This document shows positions 16,874 to 24,297 of a DNA stretch of 29,996 nucleotides, in pieces. Position 1 is the stretch's first letter. Each line of letters starts with the position of its first letter. The notes under the pieces are model-generated. The model was not told the origin of the DNA. It worked only from the letters and a program-made list of their open reading frames with translations, and did no database searches. This stretch comes from a virus, in the IMG/VR virus record IMGVR_UViG_3300042892_000120, positions 1 through 29,996 of that record. One strand, 5' to 3'. The position numbers and the translations under genes are program-made.

Positions 16874-19097
16874 AGCAATTGACTTTAACGCTCTTGCAGC
16901 CTTAGCCGCAGCTGCGAAAGCCGCGTCACAAGCAAAACAACAGCCCGCCCCGGCTGCTGAACCAACAACTACGCCAACAGATCGCCCATCTGCGCTTGAT
17001 CAACTAGTGCAACGTGGCTTCACAAAGGCCATTGCTACATATCAAGACGGACAAATTCTTGAAAACCCTGAAACGGGTGAACGCGCATTTGTTTCGCCGG
17101 GTTATGTGACGCAGGATCAGCAAGTGATTGCTGGCATGATGGAAGGCACTTCCCCAGCCGAGACGCAGCGCGGACAGATGCAAGAGCAGATCATTGCTCA
17201 ATATCCAGTGGCATCACGGGCAGCAACTGCGCTGCAAGCCGTGCCATTTGTTGGGTCTTATACTGATGAAGCAGTTGGATTGGTAAGCCCAACGGCAGCG
17301 AATGCCATGACGCAAGCGGCGACTGCGGTGCAAGAGCGCCGTCCGGGTCAGGCTGCGGCATTAGCTGTTGGCGGGACGCTTGCGGCATTGCCAGCAATAG
17401 TAGCGGCAACACCTGCGGCTGTTGGAAGTTTTGTCGGCGGTGCGGCGTCTATGGGCGGGCAAATTCTGCGCGGTGCATTGTTGGGCGCAGCGGGTGGAGG
17501 CACTGAAGGAGCGGTTTCTGGATATGGCCGAGGCACTGGGGAAACTCGGGCTACTGAAGCAGTTTCGGGTGGCCTTATGGGGACAGCGCTTGGCGGTGCA
17601 TTAGGCGGCGCAATGCCGCTTGTATCTGCTGGCGTTCGCAGTGCATGGCAAAACATCAAGGGTCGCTCAGTCGGGCAAATTGCAAAAAGTTTGAACATCT
17701 CGACTGATGCGGCAAAGGTTGTCCGCACTCATTTAGAAAATGATGACCTGACCGCAGCGGCAGCAGCACTGGACCGTGCCGGATCAACTTCAATGCTAGC
17801 CGATGCAGGCCCCGGCACGCAACGTCTGCTTGATGCGTCTGTGACATATGGCGGGACAGCGCCACGCATTGCTGGCGAGGCTGTGACGCGCCGTGCAGAG
17901 GATGCGGGCGCACGCATGACGGGAGTGATGGACAACATTCTTGGCGCACCAGAGGGCGTTGGAACGTCTCAGCGCGCCATTCGCCAAGGAACAGCGCAGG
18001 CGCGGAATGATGCTTATCGAATCGCCTATGCCCAGCCCATTAATTACGCCGCTGGACGTGGGAAGTTTCTGGAAACGTTGTTAAGTCGCGTCCCTAAGTC
18101 GGCAGTTGATCGAGCGAATGAACTGATGCGCCTTGAGGGTGTTCAGAGTTCGCAGATTTTGGCAGAGATTGCACAAGATGGCTCTGTTACCTATCGCCGC
18201 CTGCCAGATGTTCGTCAGCTTGATTATATCACGCGAGCGATGGGAGATGTAGCCGAGGCTCAGAACGCAGCTGGGAAACTTGGCGGCACAACGCAGCTGG
18301 GCCGAGCAACTAGCAATCTGCAAAAGACCATCCGCGATGTTTTGAAGCGCGAGGTTCCAGCATATGGAACAGCGCTTGACGTAGCATCTGACGCCATCAG
18401 CCGTGTCCGAGCAGTTGAACTTGGCGCTGACATCCTGCGATCTACAACAACGCGGGAATTTGTTAGAGACGCGCTAAAGGGTGCTAGTAAGGCAGAGAGA
18501 GATGCCGCAAAGGCAGGTTTCCGTAGTGCCGTGGATGATCTACTAGCTAATGTTAATGCAGTAGCATCTGACCCAAACATTGAAATTCGTGAGTTTCAAA
18601 AGTTAGCTAATAATCTCAGAAGCCGATCCATGTTTGAAAAGATGCAAACATTGTTAGGTCCAAAAGATGCGGATGCATTATTTAACGCCCTTGATGAAAA
18701 TGTTGTTGCATTGGAGTTACGGGCTGCAATTGCCCGTAACAGCGCAACTGCTGGGCGACAGGCTATCAAGGGAACCGTTGAAGGCATAACTGCACCCGGA
18801 CCGTTATATATGCTGCGGGCTGGTAATCCGGGTCAAGCTGCAAAAAGAATGGTCCAAGTCTTTACAGGAACAACCCCAGAGGCTCGCGCACTGCGCCAGA
18901 TGGGCATCTATGACGAGATTGCTGCGACACTGGTTAACCTACGCGGCCCGCAAGCGCAGATGGCTTTGAAGCTGGTTGAAAAGGCAATTGCTGGTGATGC
19001 TTTGACTGAGACTCAGGCCCGCATCATCGCTAAATCTTTGACCACACCTGCCGCGACAGCGCTGTATGGATATGGGCAAGCAGAGGCACAGCAATGA
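16863..19097 (+). CDS. DNA ejection protein, P22 gp16 position
   Basis: This is the third and largest ejection-type protein (744 residues; P22 gp16 is 609). It has an Ala-rich N-terminus (ALAALAAAAKAASQAKQQPAPA) and a long glycine- and alanine-rich hydrophobic region at about residues 120-260, with several membrane-like segments. The remainder is helical and carries many arginines. The hydrophobic middle fits insertion in the host membrane during DNA entry, and no transglycosylase motif is visible in it. It overlaps the preceding gene by 11 bases. The stretch around 18580-18740 looks richer in A+T than its surroundings. Confidence 0.8.
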   Translation: MANEAIDFNALAALAAAAKAASQAKQQPAPAAEPTTTPTDRPSALDQLVQRGFTKAIATYQDGQILENPETGERAFVSPGYVTQDQQVIAGMMEGTSPAETQRGQMQEQIIAQYPVASRAATALQAVPFVGSYTDEAVGLVSPTAANAMTQAATAVQERRPGQAAALAVGGTLAALPAIVAATPAAVGSFVGGAASMGGQILRGALLGAAGGGTEGAVSGYGRGTGETRATEAVSGGLMGTALGGALGGAMPLVSAGVRSAWQNIKGRSVGQIAKSLNISTDAAKVVRTHLENDDLTAAAAALDRAGSTSMLADAGPGTQRLLDASVTYGGTAPRIAGEAVTRRAEDAGARMTGVMDNILGAPEGVGTSQRAIRQGTAQARNDAYRIAYAQPINYAAGRGKFLETLLSRVPKSAVDRANELMRLEGVQSSQILAEIAQDGSVTYRRLPDVRQLDYITRAMGDVAEAQNAAGKLGGTTQLGRATSNLQKTIRDVLKREVPAYGTALDVASDAISRVRAVELGADILRSTTTREFVRDALKGASKAERDAAKAGFRSAVDDLLANVNAVASDPNIEIREFQKLANNLRSRSMFEKMQTLLGPKDADALFNALDENVVALELRAAIARNSATAGRQAIKGTVEGITAPGPLYMLRAGNPGQAAKRMVQVFTGTTPEARALRQMGIYDEIAATLVNLRGPQAQMALKLVEKAIAGDALTETQARIIAKSLTTPAATALYGYGQAEAQQ

Positions 19098-19149
19098 TGC
19101 TATCCAAACGCCCCATTTTCGTGTTAAATGACACGCAAGGAGATCACAA

Positions 19150-20883
19150 ATGCCGTTGACGCAGCTTGCACCGCCCTATCCGATCTTCACTGACAAAAGT
19201 GGTCTGCCACTGAACAATGGTTATCTGTATTTCGGGACAGCGAACCTGAACCCAGAGACAAACCCGATCACGGTGTATTACGACAGCGCGTTGACACAGC
19301 CCGCAGCGCAGCCTCTGCGCACGTCCAATGGCTATGTGATGCGCAATGGCTCACCCGCCATCATCTACGCTAACAGCCAGTTTTCCGTGACTGTGCGTGA
19401 CAAAAACCGCGCAATGGTGATTTACAGCCCGGTCGGCTATGGAATAACGCCCGGAACGTCGGCCACTATCACTGGCCAAATCACCTACAACCAAGGTGGA
19501 ACTGGCGCCGTTAACCGCGTTCTGACATCTCGCCTACAAGACTATATATCAGTTAAAGACTTCGGCGTTGTTGGCGACGGGACAACGGATGACACGGCGG
19601 CATTTAATGCGGCCAGAGCGGCGGCGAGGGCTGCGAAACTTCCTTTGATGATTTATGGAACACCAAGGATCACATCGCAGCTTCTGGTCGACCAAAAAGA
19701 GCATTGGATTTTTGATGGTTTTCTCGGAAACATTTCTGGCTCTCGTCCCTCATCCTATCTCATCAAGGCCTCTTCTGTTTCTGGGGCGCTTGTGTGGATA
19801 ATCGGTTCAGCCACAAATACACTTATCCAGTATGGCGGCATTGTTGGAGAAGCTGGAAACACTGGTGACGGGTATTTGATCCAAGCCAACAGCACTGTCC
19901 TTGAGTATCCCTACGTCGAAGGCGTCGGTCAGGATGGTATTCGTGTTGGCTCTGACACCCCCGGCTCCGGCATCAACACAAACTCTGTGTTAATCCACAA
20001 GCCCAAAGTTTTTGCCTGCGGTCGTCATGGGATTTACCTCAGTGATGGGGATGATACGCAACCTTCAAACGGAAACGCTGGGACTTTGTTCCATGCGTCA
20101 ACTCAGTCAAACTCTGGTGACGGTATCCGTGTCGGGAACGCCAGTTGGTGGTCAATCATTAACCCGCTGTGCCAAGCAAATTCTGGGTATGGGATTTATC
20201 TCGAACCCAACTCATCTATCTCCATTTTCGGGGGTGACAGTGAAAATAATCCGGGCGGAAACCTGTTTTTAGCAAACCCTGAACGGAATAAAATTTACGA
20301 TCTTGACGTAAATGGCCTGCGCTATTCGTCGTTGTTGGACTATGGACCCATTGCCCCTGCAATTAATGGGAACAATGTTGTTTTGAATCCAAATTTTGCA
20401 GATACTTCCATTTGGAAGCTGACTTCGGGATCAAGTATCTCTGGCGGCATTTTGACAATGAATGCCAGCAACGGTGCTTCTCAAAAATTAACCACCGTCA
20501 AAGGGAATAGCTACACCCTGAAAGTTACTGTTTCACAGGCAAGCAATCGCGGTGTGATAAAGGTTGGATCGACGGGCGCTGGGTCATTCAACATCCTAAG
20601 TGCAGGATACATCACGGGGACTGGGGTTTACGAATATTCTTTCGTCGCATTGTCTGAGAACACATGGGTCCAGCTTTCTGCCGATGTATCTGCTACTCCA
20701 GCTTGGGGCGTTTCTCTTGTGGAGGTATATGGGAAAATTGTGAGTAACGGCACCATCAAGCCGAGGCTGTCCACAACTGCGCTGGCTCCTGCATATGAGA
20801 AGGGCGCAATTTACTTCGACAGCACGCTTAACAAGTTGCGTGTCGGCGGTGCTTCTGGGTGGGAAACTATCACTTCAACGTAA
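19150..20883 (+). CDS. Tailspike: P22-type head-binding domain plus beta-helix
   Basis: The tailspike binds and often cleaves host surface polysaccharide. Residues about 1-110 (PPYPIFTDKSGLPLNNGYLYFG, YYDSALTQPAAQPLRTSNG, GSPAIIYANSQFSVTVRDKN) are a P22-type head-binding domain. Residues 134-152 (SVKDFGVVGDGTTDDTAAF) open a pectate-lyase-like right-handed beta-helix of about 250 residues. From about 405 a second module begins (VVLNPNFADTSIWKLTSGS, SYTLKVTVSQA), resembling a carbohydrate-binding jelly roll. The end (KGAIYFDSTLNKLRVGGASGWETI) is a typical fibre tip. AAGGAG at 19137-19142 precedes the ATG. The catalytic residues cannot be assigned from sequence alone. Confidence 0.9.
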   Translation: MPLTQLAPPYPIFTDKSGLPLNNGYLYFGTANLNPETNPITVYYDSALTQPAAQPLRTSNGYVMRNGSPAIIYANSQFSVTVRDKNRAMVIYSPVGYGITPGTSATITGQITYNQGGTGAVNRVLTSRLQDYISVKDFGVVGDGTTDDTAAFNAARAAARAAKLPLMIYGTPRITSQLLVDQKEHWIFDGFLGNISGSRPSSYLIKASSVSGALVWIIGSATNTLIQYGGIVGEAGNTGDGYLIQANSTVLEYPYVEGVGQDGIRVGSDTPGSGINTNSVLIHKPKVFACGRHGIYLSDGDDTQPSNGNAGTLFHASTQSNSGDGIRVGNASWWSIINPLCQANSGYGIYLEPNSSISIFGGDSENNPGGNLFLANPERNKIYDLDVNGLRYSSLLDYGPIAPAINGNNVVLNPNFADTSIWKLTSGSSISGGILTMNASNGASQKLTTVKGNSYTLKVTVSQASNRGVIKVGSTGAGSFNILSAGYITGTGVYEYSFVALSENTWVQLSADVSATPAWGVSLVEVYGKIVSNGTIKPRLSTTALAPAYEKGAIYFDSTLNKLRVGGASGWETITST

Positions 20884-20899
20884 CGTAACGGAGGCTAAA

Positions 20900-21193
20900 A
20901 TGCCAAGAACTTCTGTATCTGCTGCCGCACAAAACACGTTTTCACCAGCGATTCAAGTCGTTGGTAGTTTTGACATCTCAATCAGTGGAACATTTGTTGC
21001 GACTGCAACAGCGCAGCGTTCCGAAGATGGGACAACATGGCGCGATGTCAAATCATTCACTGTTCCAGCAGAAGAAGTCGGGTATGACCCAATTTTGACT
21101 TATTACAGAGTTGGCGTGAAAACTGGCGGTTATACATCTGGGACTGTTGTTGCGTCCATCAATGGATATGACGTATGGCCTAACCGTTTGTGA
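20900..21193 (+). CDS. Small tail-associated beta-domain protein
   Basis: The 97-residue product (MPRTSVSAAAQNTFSPAIQVVGSFDISISGTFVATATAQ...) looks like a single beta-sandwich domain with the segment SEDGTTWRDVKSF. Similar short proteins are found next to tailspikes and may be chaperones or decoration proteins, but no function is known to me. GGAGG at 20890-20894 lies five bases before ATG 20900. The frame runs back into the tailspike gene, but no upstream start has a ribosome site. It sits between two receptor-type genes. Confidence 0.75.
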   Translation: MPRTSVSAAAQNTFSPAIQVVGSFDISISGTFVATATAQRSEDGTTWRDVKSFTVPAEEVGYDPILTYYRVGVKTGGYTSGTVVASINGYDVWPNRL

Positions 21194-21200
21194 GGTAGTG

Positions 21201-22388
21201 ATGCTTGTAATAGGCTCAGTTTTTTCACAGATTTTCAGGTCTGTGATTGGGGACGTGAATTGGACTCCATCATCTATTTTTTATGATGGGGCACCCGGTG
21301 TCTGGTATGATCCGTCTGACCTGGCTACGCTATTCCAAGATAGCGCAGGGGTTACGCCTGTGACTACTCCGGGGCAGACCGTTGGCATGATGCTGGATAA
21401 GTCTCAGGGGCTGGTGCTTGGGACAGAACGACTGACGAATGGAAACTTTTCGGACGGTTCGACCGGGTGGACCGTAACTGGCAGTGATGCCACGCACATT
21501 GCGACTTTCTCGGGCGGGACGCTTCGCTACCAAAGCGACACGACGACTCCCGTTCTTAACGTCGCGCAGGCTGGCGCACTGGTCATTGGTAAGACTTACC
21601 TCATTACAGTCGTAACCTCTGCCTACACCAGTGGCTCCATAAAGTCAGACAATTTTGGGTCTGCTATGGTTCTGTCGAACGGTCTGGGCACCAGAACACT
21701 TCGGGTAACTGCGTCTGCAACAAACTTCACACTCCTGCGCAACACCGTTAATGTGGACATCACTATTGATAGCATTTCCATTAAGGAAATCGCGGGCAAC
21801 CACGCCACGCAAGCCACCTTGGCACAGCGTCCTACCTACCAGATCGACAGCAACGGCAAACCATACCTGTTATTCGACGGCGTGGATGACGGCATGGTCA
21901 CGAATACGATCACCCCTGCCACCAATAAGGTTCAGGTGTTTGCTGGGTTGCGGAAGCTGTCGGATACGGCACAGAAGATTGTTGCAGAGATGTCTGCGAC
22001 TATTACATCAAATGCGGGTGCTTTTGCTCTTACTGCACCAAATAGCGCCGCTGCAAACTATAATTTCAGCAGCAAAGGCACAACACAAACTGATAATGTC
22101 GTTACGACATACACTGCGCCGATAACAAGCGTCATCAGCGGCCTTGGCGACATTGCAGGGGCATCAAACTTAATCCGTGTAAATGGTTCTCAGGTTGGTG
22201 CAGTGCTTACCACACAAGGCACGGGGAACTACCTTGCCTATCCTCTTTACATTGGTCGCCGTGCAGGGGCGTCTTTGCCATTCAACGGCAGCATCTACAG
22301 CATGATCGTGTGCTTTGGACCTAACCTAACTACTGGTCAGATCACATCTGCTGAAACTTATGTAAACGAAAAGACAGGGGCTTACTGA
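21201..22388 (+). CDS. Second receptor-type tail protein with LamG-like domain
   Basis: This 395-residue protein has three visible parts. Residues about 35-75 hold GVWYDPSDLATLFQDSAGVTPVTTPGQTVGMMLDKS, a motif common in phage adhesins of alphaproteobacteria as I recall. Residues about 78-200 form a carbohydrate-binding-like jelly roll (LTNGNFSDGSTGWTVTG to DSISIKEI). The C-terminal half (YLLFDGVDDGMVTNTI to LPFNGSIYSMIVCFGPNL) resembles a LamG/concanavalin fold. It probably contacts surface sugars. The short hydrophobic start may be a virion-anchoring segment. GAGGT at 21192-21196 supports ATG 21201, and GTG 21198 is an alternative. The stop overlaps the next ATG. Confidence 0.8.
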   Translation: MLVIGSVFSQIFRSVIGDVNWTPSSIFYDGAPGVWYDPSDLATLFQDSAGVTPVTTPGQTVGMMLDKSQGLVLGTERLTNGNFSDGSTGWTVTGSDATHIATFSGGTLRYQSDTTTPVLNVAQAGALVIGKTYLITVVTSAYTSGSIKSDNFGSAMVLSNGLGTRTLRVTASATNFTLLRNTVNVDITIDSISIKEIAGNHATQATLAQRPTYQIDSNGKPYLLFDGVDDGMVTNTITPATNKVQVFAGLRKLSDTAQKIVAEMSATITSNAGAFALTAPNSAAANYNFSSKGTTQTDNVVTTYTAPITSVISGLGDIAGASNLIRVNGSQVGAVLTTQGTGNYLAYPLYIGRRAGASLPFNGSIYSMIVCFGPNLTTGQITSAETYVNEKTGAY

Positions 22389-22627
22389 TGGAAATCACAA
22401 CCATAGCTTGCCCGCCCGGCTACACTGATCCCAATGTGGCCGACAACGCACCGATCTGGCTTGATGCCAACGGCGTTGAATACATGGTCGCATCTGGGCC
22501 AATCGAGGGCTATGCAACGTCAGACCCAATACAAGCAACGCCTAAGCGTGTCAGTGTTGTTGTCGGGATGAATGGCCTAGATGCTTTGGCTGCGATGGGC
22601 CTGACTGTCAAAGAGGATGAAATTTAA
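22388..22627 (+). CDS. Small hypothetical protein after receptor gene
   Basis: This 79-residue acidic protein (MEITTIACPPGYTDPNVADNAPIWLDANGVEYMVASG...) shows no membrane segment or known motif. The C-terminal half (KRVSVVVGMNGLDALAAMGLTVKEDE) is a mixed alpha/beta stretch. The TGATG overlap with the receptor gene upstream indicates coupled translation, so it may be an assembly partner or chaperone of that protein. That is inference from position only. Confidence 0.7.
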   Translation: MEITTIACPPGYTDPNVADNAPIWLDANGVEYMVASGPIEGYATSDPIQATPKRVSVVVGMNGLDALAAMGLTVKEDEI

Positions 22628-22629
22628 TC

Positions 22630-22896
22630 ATGAGCAGCGTCCAGATCACCCCGCAGGAACTGGAAGACATGCTGGACCGTGCAGCGATCAAGGGCGCAAA
22701 GAAAGCGCTTGAGGATTTAGGGCTGCATGATGAAAGCGCTTCTGATGATCTGAATGAGATCCGCAGCTTGCTATCGTCGTGGCGTGAAACGCGCAAAGCG
22801 ATCTGGGCGACAACTGTAAAGATGACGACTACGGCCATATTGTTGTTCATCAGCGGTGCGGTTTGGATGACACTCAAAGATAGGGTCGGCCAATGA
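22630..22896 (+). CDS. Small membrane protein at head of lysis block (DUF6127-like)
   Basis: The 88-residue protein has a helical N-terminal part (QELEDMLDRAAIKGAKKALEDLGLHDESASDDLNEIRSLL). One C-terminal transmembrane segment follows at about residues 63-82 (VKMTTTAILLFISGAVWMTL), with a basic patch before it. The arrangement resembles DUF6127-type proteins as I remember them, which occur beside endolysin genes in alphaproteobacterial phages. It overlaps the amidase gene by four bases, which suggests a holin, pinholin or accessory lysis role. It is not a classic two- or three-segment holin. Confidence 0.72.
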   Translation: MSSVQITPQELEDMLDRAAIKGAKKALEDLGLHDESASDDLNEIRSLLSSWRETRKAIWATTVKMTTTAILLFISGAVWMTLKDRVGQ

Positions 22897-23348
22897 GACC
22901 CATCAGCGAAATCATTGTTCATTGCACTGCCACCCGCCCTGAGTGGATGGACGGCAAGCGCACCAGCGAGAAGGTGGCAGAGGTGCGGCGCTGGCATGTT
23001 GAAGACAATGGCTGGCGTGACATCGGTTATCATTTCCTGATCGACCGCGATGGAACGGTTGCCAAGGGCCGACCGATTGAACAGGTCGGGGCGCACACAA
23101 TGAACCACAATGTCGGCTCTATTGGGATTGTCTTGGTCGGTGGTCATGGGTCTGTTGCGAATGGAAAGATCAGCGACAACTTCACTGATCTGCAAGACGC
23201 AGCGCTTCATGCGCTGATTGTGAAACTGATGGCCATTTACAAAATCGCAAAGGTTAGCGGCCATAATCAGTTCGCGGCAAAGGCTTGTCCGGGCTTCTAT
23301 GTTCCGGGCTGGTTCGGAAAATCATCATCTGCAAACATGAATGGATAG
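22893..23348 (+). CDS. Endolysin: T7-lysozyme-type N-acetylmuramoyl-L-alanine amidase
   Basis: The enzyme cleaves the amide bond between MurNAc and L-Ala in peptidoglycan. The 151-residue protein has an Amidase_2 fold with zinc ligands H10 (IIVHCTAT), H124 (GHNQF) and C132 (KACPGF). Catalytic residues Y46 (IGYHFLIDRDG) and K130 match the T7 lysozyme pattern. No signal peptide is present, so it needs a holin for export. It overlaps the upstream membrane protein by four bases and the downstream holin candidate by eight. Length and motifs agree well with T7 lysozyme (151). Confidence 0.95.
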   Translation: MRPISEIIVHCTATRPEWMDGKRTSEKVAEVRRWHVEDNGWRDIGYHFLIDRDGTVAKGRPIEQVGAHTMNHNVGSIGIVLVGGHGSVANGKISDNFTDLQDAALHALIVKLMAIYKIAKVSGHNQFAAKACPGFYVPGWFGKSSSANMNG

Positions 23349-23523
23349 CAAAATGACGGCTCAGGAAATTTCTGGCATCGTGCGGGCCTTGGTTGCGGCT
23401 CTGGGCGGGTGGCTTGTTGGTCAGGGGCTTGTGGACTCTGAAACTATGATGACGGCTGGCGGGGCCGTCACAACGCTGGTGGTGGCAGCGTGGTCGATCT
23501 ACTCAAAACGTAAGGCTGCTTGA
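23341..23523 (+). CDS. Holin candidate
   Basis: This 60-residue protein has two hydrophobic segments, at about residues 12-30 (GIVRALVAALGGWLVGQGL) and 37-54 (MTAGGAVTTLVVAAWSIY), separated by the short acidic turn VDSETM. A basic tail SKRKAA follows. The pattern of two short transmembrane segments and a charged tail, directly after the endolysin, fits a small holin. It starts inside the endolysin stop region. An internal ATG at 23353 (MTAQEI) is an alternative start. Two nearby methionine starts are typical of dual-start holins, but no clear ribosome sites separate them here. Confidence 0.72.
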   Translation: MDSKMTAQEISGIVRALVAALGGWLVGQGLVDSETMMTAGGAVTTLVVAAWSIYSKRKAA

Positions 23524-23524
23524 T

Positions 23525-23686
23525 ATGGACGGCCTTTATAAAAACATCGCTGCCAAAAAGGCACGCATCAAGGCTGGATCGAAAGAGAAGATGCGCAAGC
23601 CCGGCACTAAGGGTGCGCCAACCAAGGCGGCTTTCGTAGCATCTGCAAAGACCGCGAAGCCTGCCAAGATGGCGAAGAAGAAATGA
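23525..23686 (+). CDS. Small lysine-rich phage protein (GLYxNIxAKxxRIKAGS type)
   Basis: The 53-residue product (MDGLYKNIAAKKARIKAGSKEKMRKPGTKG...) is strongly basic. It matches a very common small phage protein pattern of GLY-NI-AK-RIKAGS-EKMRKPG-KGAPT, whose role is unknown. The C-terminus is a KTAKPAKMAKKK tail. It starts one base after the holin stop, and its TGA overlaps the next ATG (ATGA). Such proteins often lie in head or lysis regions and may bind nucleic acid, judging only by charge. Confidence 0.82.
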   Translation: MDGLYKNIAAKKARIKAGSKEKMRKPGTKGAPTKAAFVASAKTAKPAKMAKKK

Positions 23687-23961
23687 AAGACAGTCGGTTG
23701 GGAAAAGTGGGTGTGGCTGGTTATAACAAGCCTAAGCGCACACCAAACCATCCGACGAAAAGCCATGTGGTTGTCGCCAAGGAAGGCGACACCATCAAGA
23801 CGATCCGCTTTGGCCAACAAGGTGTGAGCGGATCGCCTGCCAAGAAGGGTGAGAGCGAGGCCGACAAAAAGCGCCGGGCATCGTTTATGGCTCGCCATGC
23901 CAAGAACATCGCCAAGGGAAAGATGAGCGCAGCTTTTTGGGCCGCAAAAACAAAATGGTGA
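23683..23961 (+). CDS. Conserved basic phage protein (RFGQQG/ARHAKNI type)
   Basis: This 92-residue protein contains KPKRTPNHPTKSHVVVAKEG, IRFGQQGVSGSPAKKGESEADKKRR and ARHAKNIAKGKMSAAFWAAKTKW. I recognise the pattern as a widespread phage protein of unknown function, often found near virion or lysis genes. A compact beta-turn-beta N-terminal part and a basic helix at the end suggest a nucleic-acid or virion partner. The ATGA overlap with the preceding gene implies coupling, and its stop overlaps the next ATG (TGATG). Confidence 0.85.
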   Translation: MKDSRLGKVGVAGYNKPKRTPNHPTKSHVVVAKEGDTIKTIRFGQQGVSGSPAKKGESEADKKRRASFMARHAKNIAKGKMSAAFWAAKTKW

Positions 23962-24167
23962 TGTTTTGGACGGCTCTGCTTAAACTTATCACAGCAATCT
24001 TGTCTGTGGTGTCTGGTTGGTTTGCTGGCAGGGCGTCTGGGCTAAACACAGCCAAGATCGAGGAATTGCAAAGCTATGCTGACACTTCCAAAAAGATCGA
24101 TGCAGTTGGGCCTGTGCCTGACGCTGACGCTGCTGCTGAGTGGCTGCGCAACCGTTCCAAGCAGTGA
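23961..24167 (+). CDS. Inner-membrane spanin candidate (Rz-like)
   Basis: This 68-residue protein has an N-terminal transmembrane segment at about residues 4-24 (TALLKLITAILSVVSGWFAG). A short charged helical periplasmic part ends in WLRNRSKQ. In its 3' half an outer-membrane lipoprotein gene overlaps in another frame, the arrangement of Rz/Rz1 spanin pairs. The periplasmic part (about 44 residues) is much shorter than in lambda Rz, so bridging the periplasm would require a long partner or a different mechanism. ATG 23955 is a possible earlier start; 23961 overlaps the previous stop and is preferred. Confidence 0.7.
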   Translation: MFWTALLKLITAILSVVSGWFAGRASGLNTAKIEELQSYADTSKKIDAVGPVPDADAAAEWLRNRSKQ

Positions 24168-24297
24168 GGCAATCTGTGATGGCACGGCGCAAAGCAGGAC
24201 GGCCCATGCGGCGGCACTGGTTACGGATGGTGGCCCGCTTTCGCTGGTCACGGGCGCAACACTAATCCAACAGATCGACGCCGGGTGTGAGGAATGA
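24076..24297 (+). CDS. Outer-membrane spanin candidate, lipoprotein (Rz1-like)
   Basis: This 73-residue protein begins with a basic start and a hydrophobic segment ending in the lipobox LSGC (residues 21-24), followed by the mature part from C24. The predicted mature chain of about 50 residues has two further cysteines (DGTAQ region and C-terminal GCEE). It overlaps the inner spanin candidate by 92 bases in another frame, the nested arrangement seen for Rz1. GAGGAA at 24060-24065 lies ten bases before the ATG. Its stop overlaps the next gene by four bases. Lipoprotein character is clear; a spanin role is inferred from the overlap and the lysis context. Confidence 0.75.
   Translation: MLTLPKRSMQLGLCLTLTLLLSGCATVPSSEAICDGTAQSRTAHAAALVTDGGPLSLVTGATLIQQIDAGCEE

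Noticed and set aside
19120-19134. CGTGT/ACACG hairpin before the tailspike
   Set aside because: It is only a 5-bp stem, has no U-tract, and sits directly before the ribosome site, so it may be chance.
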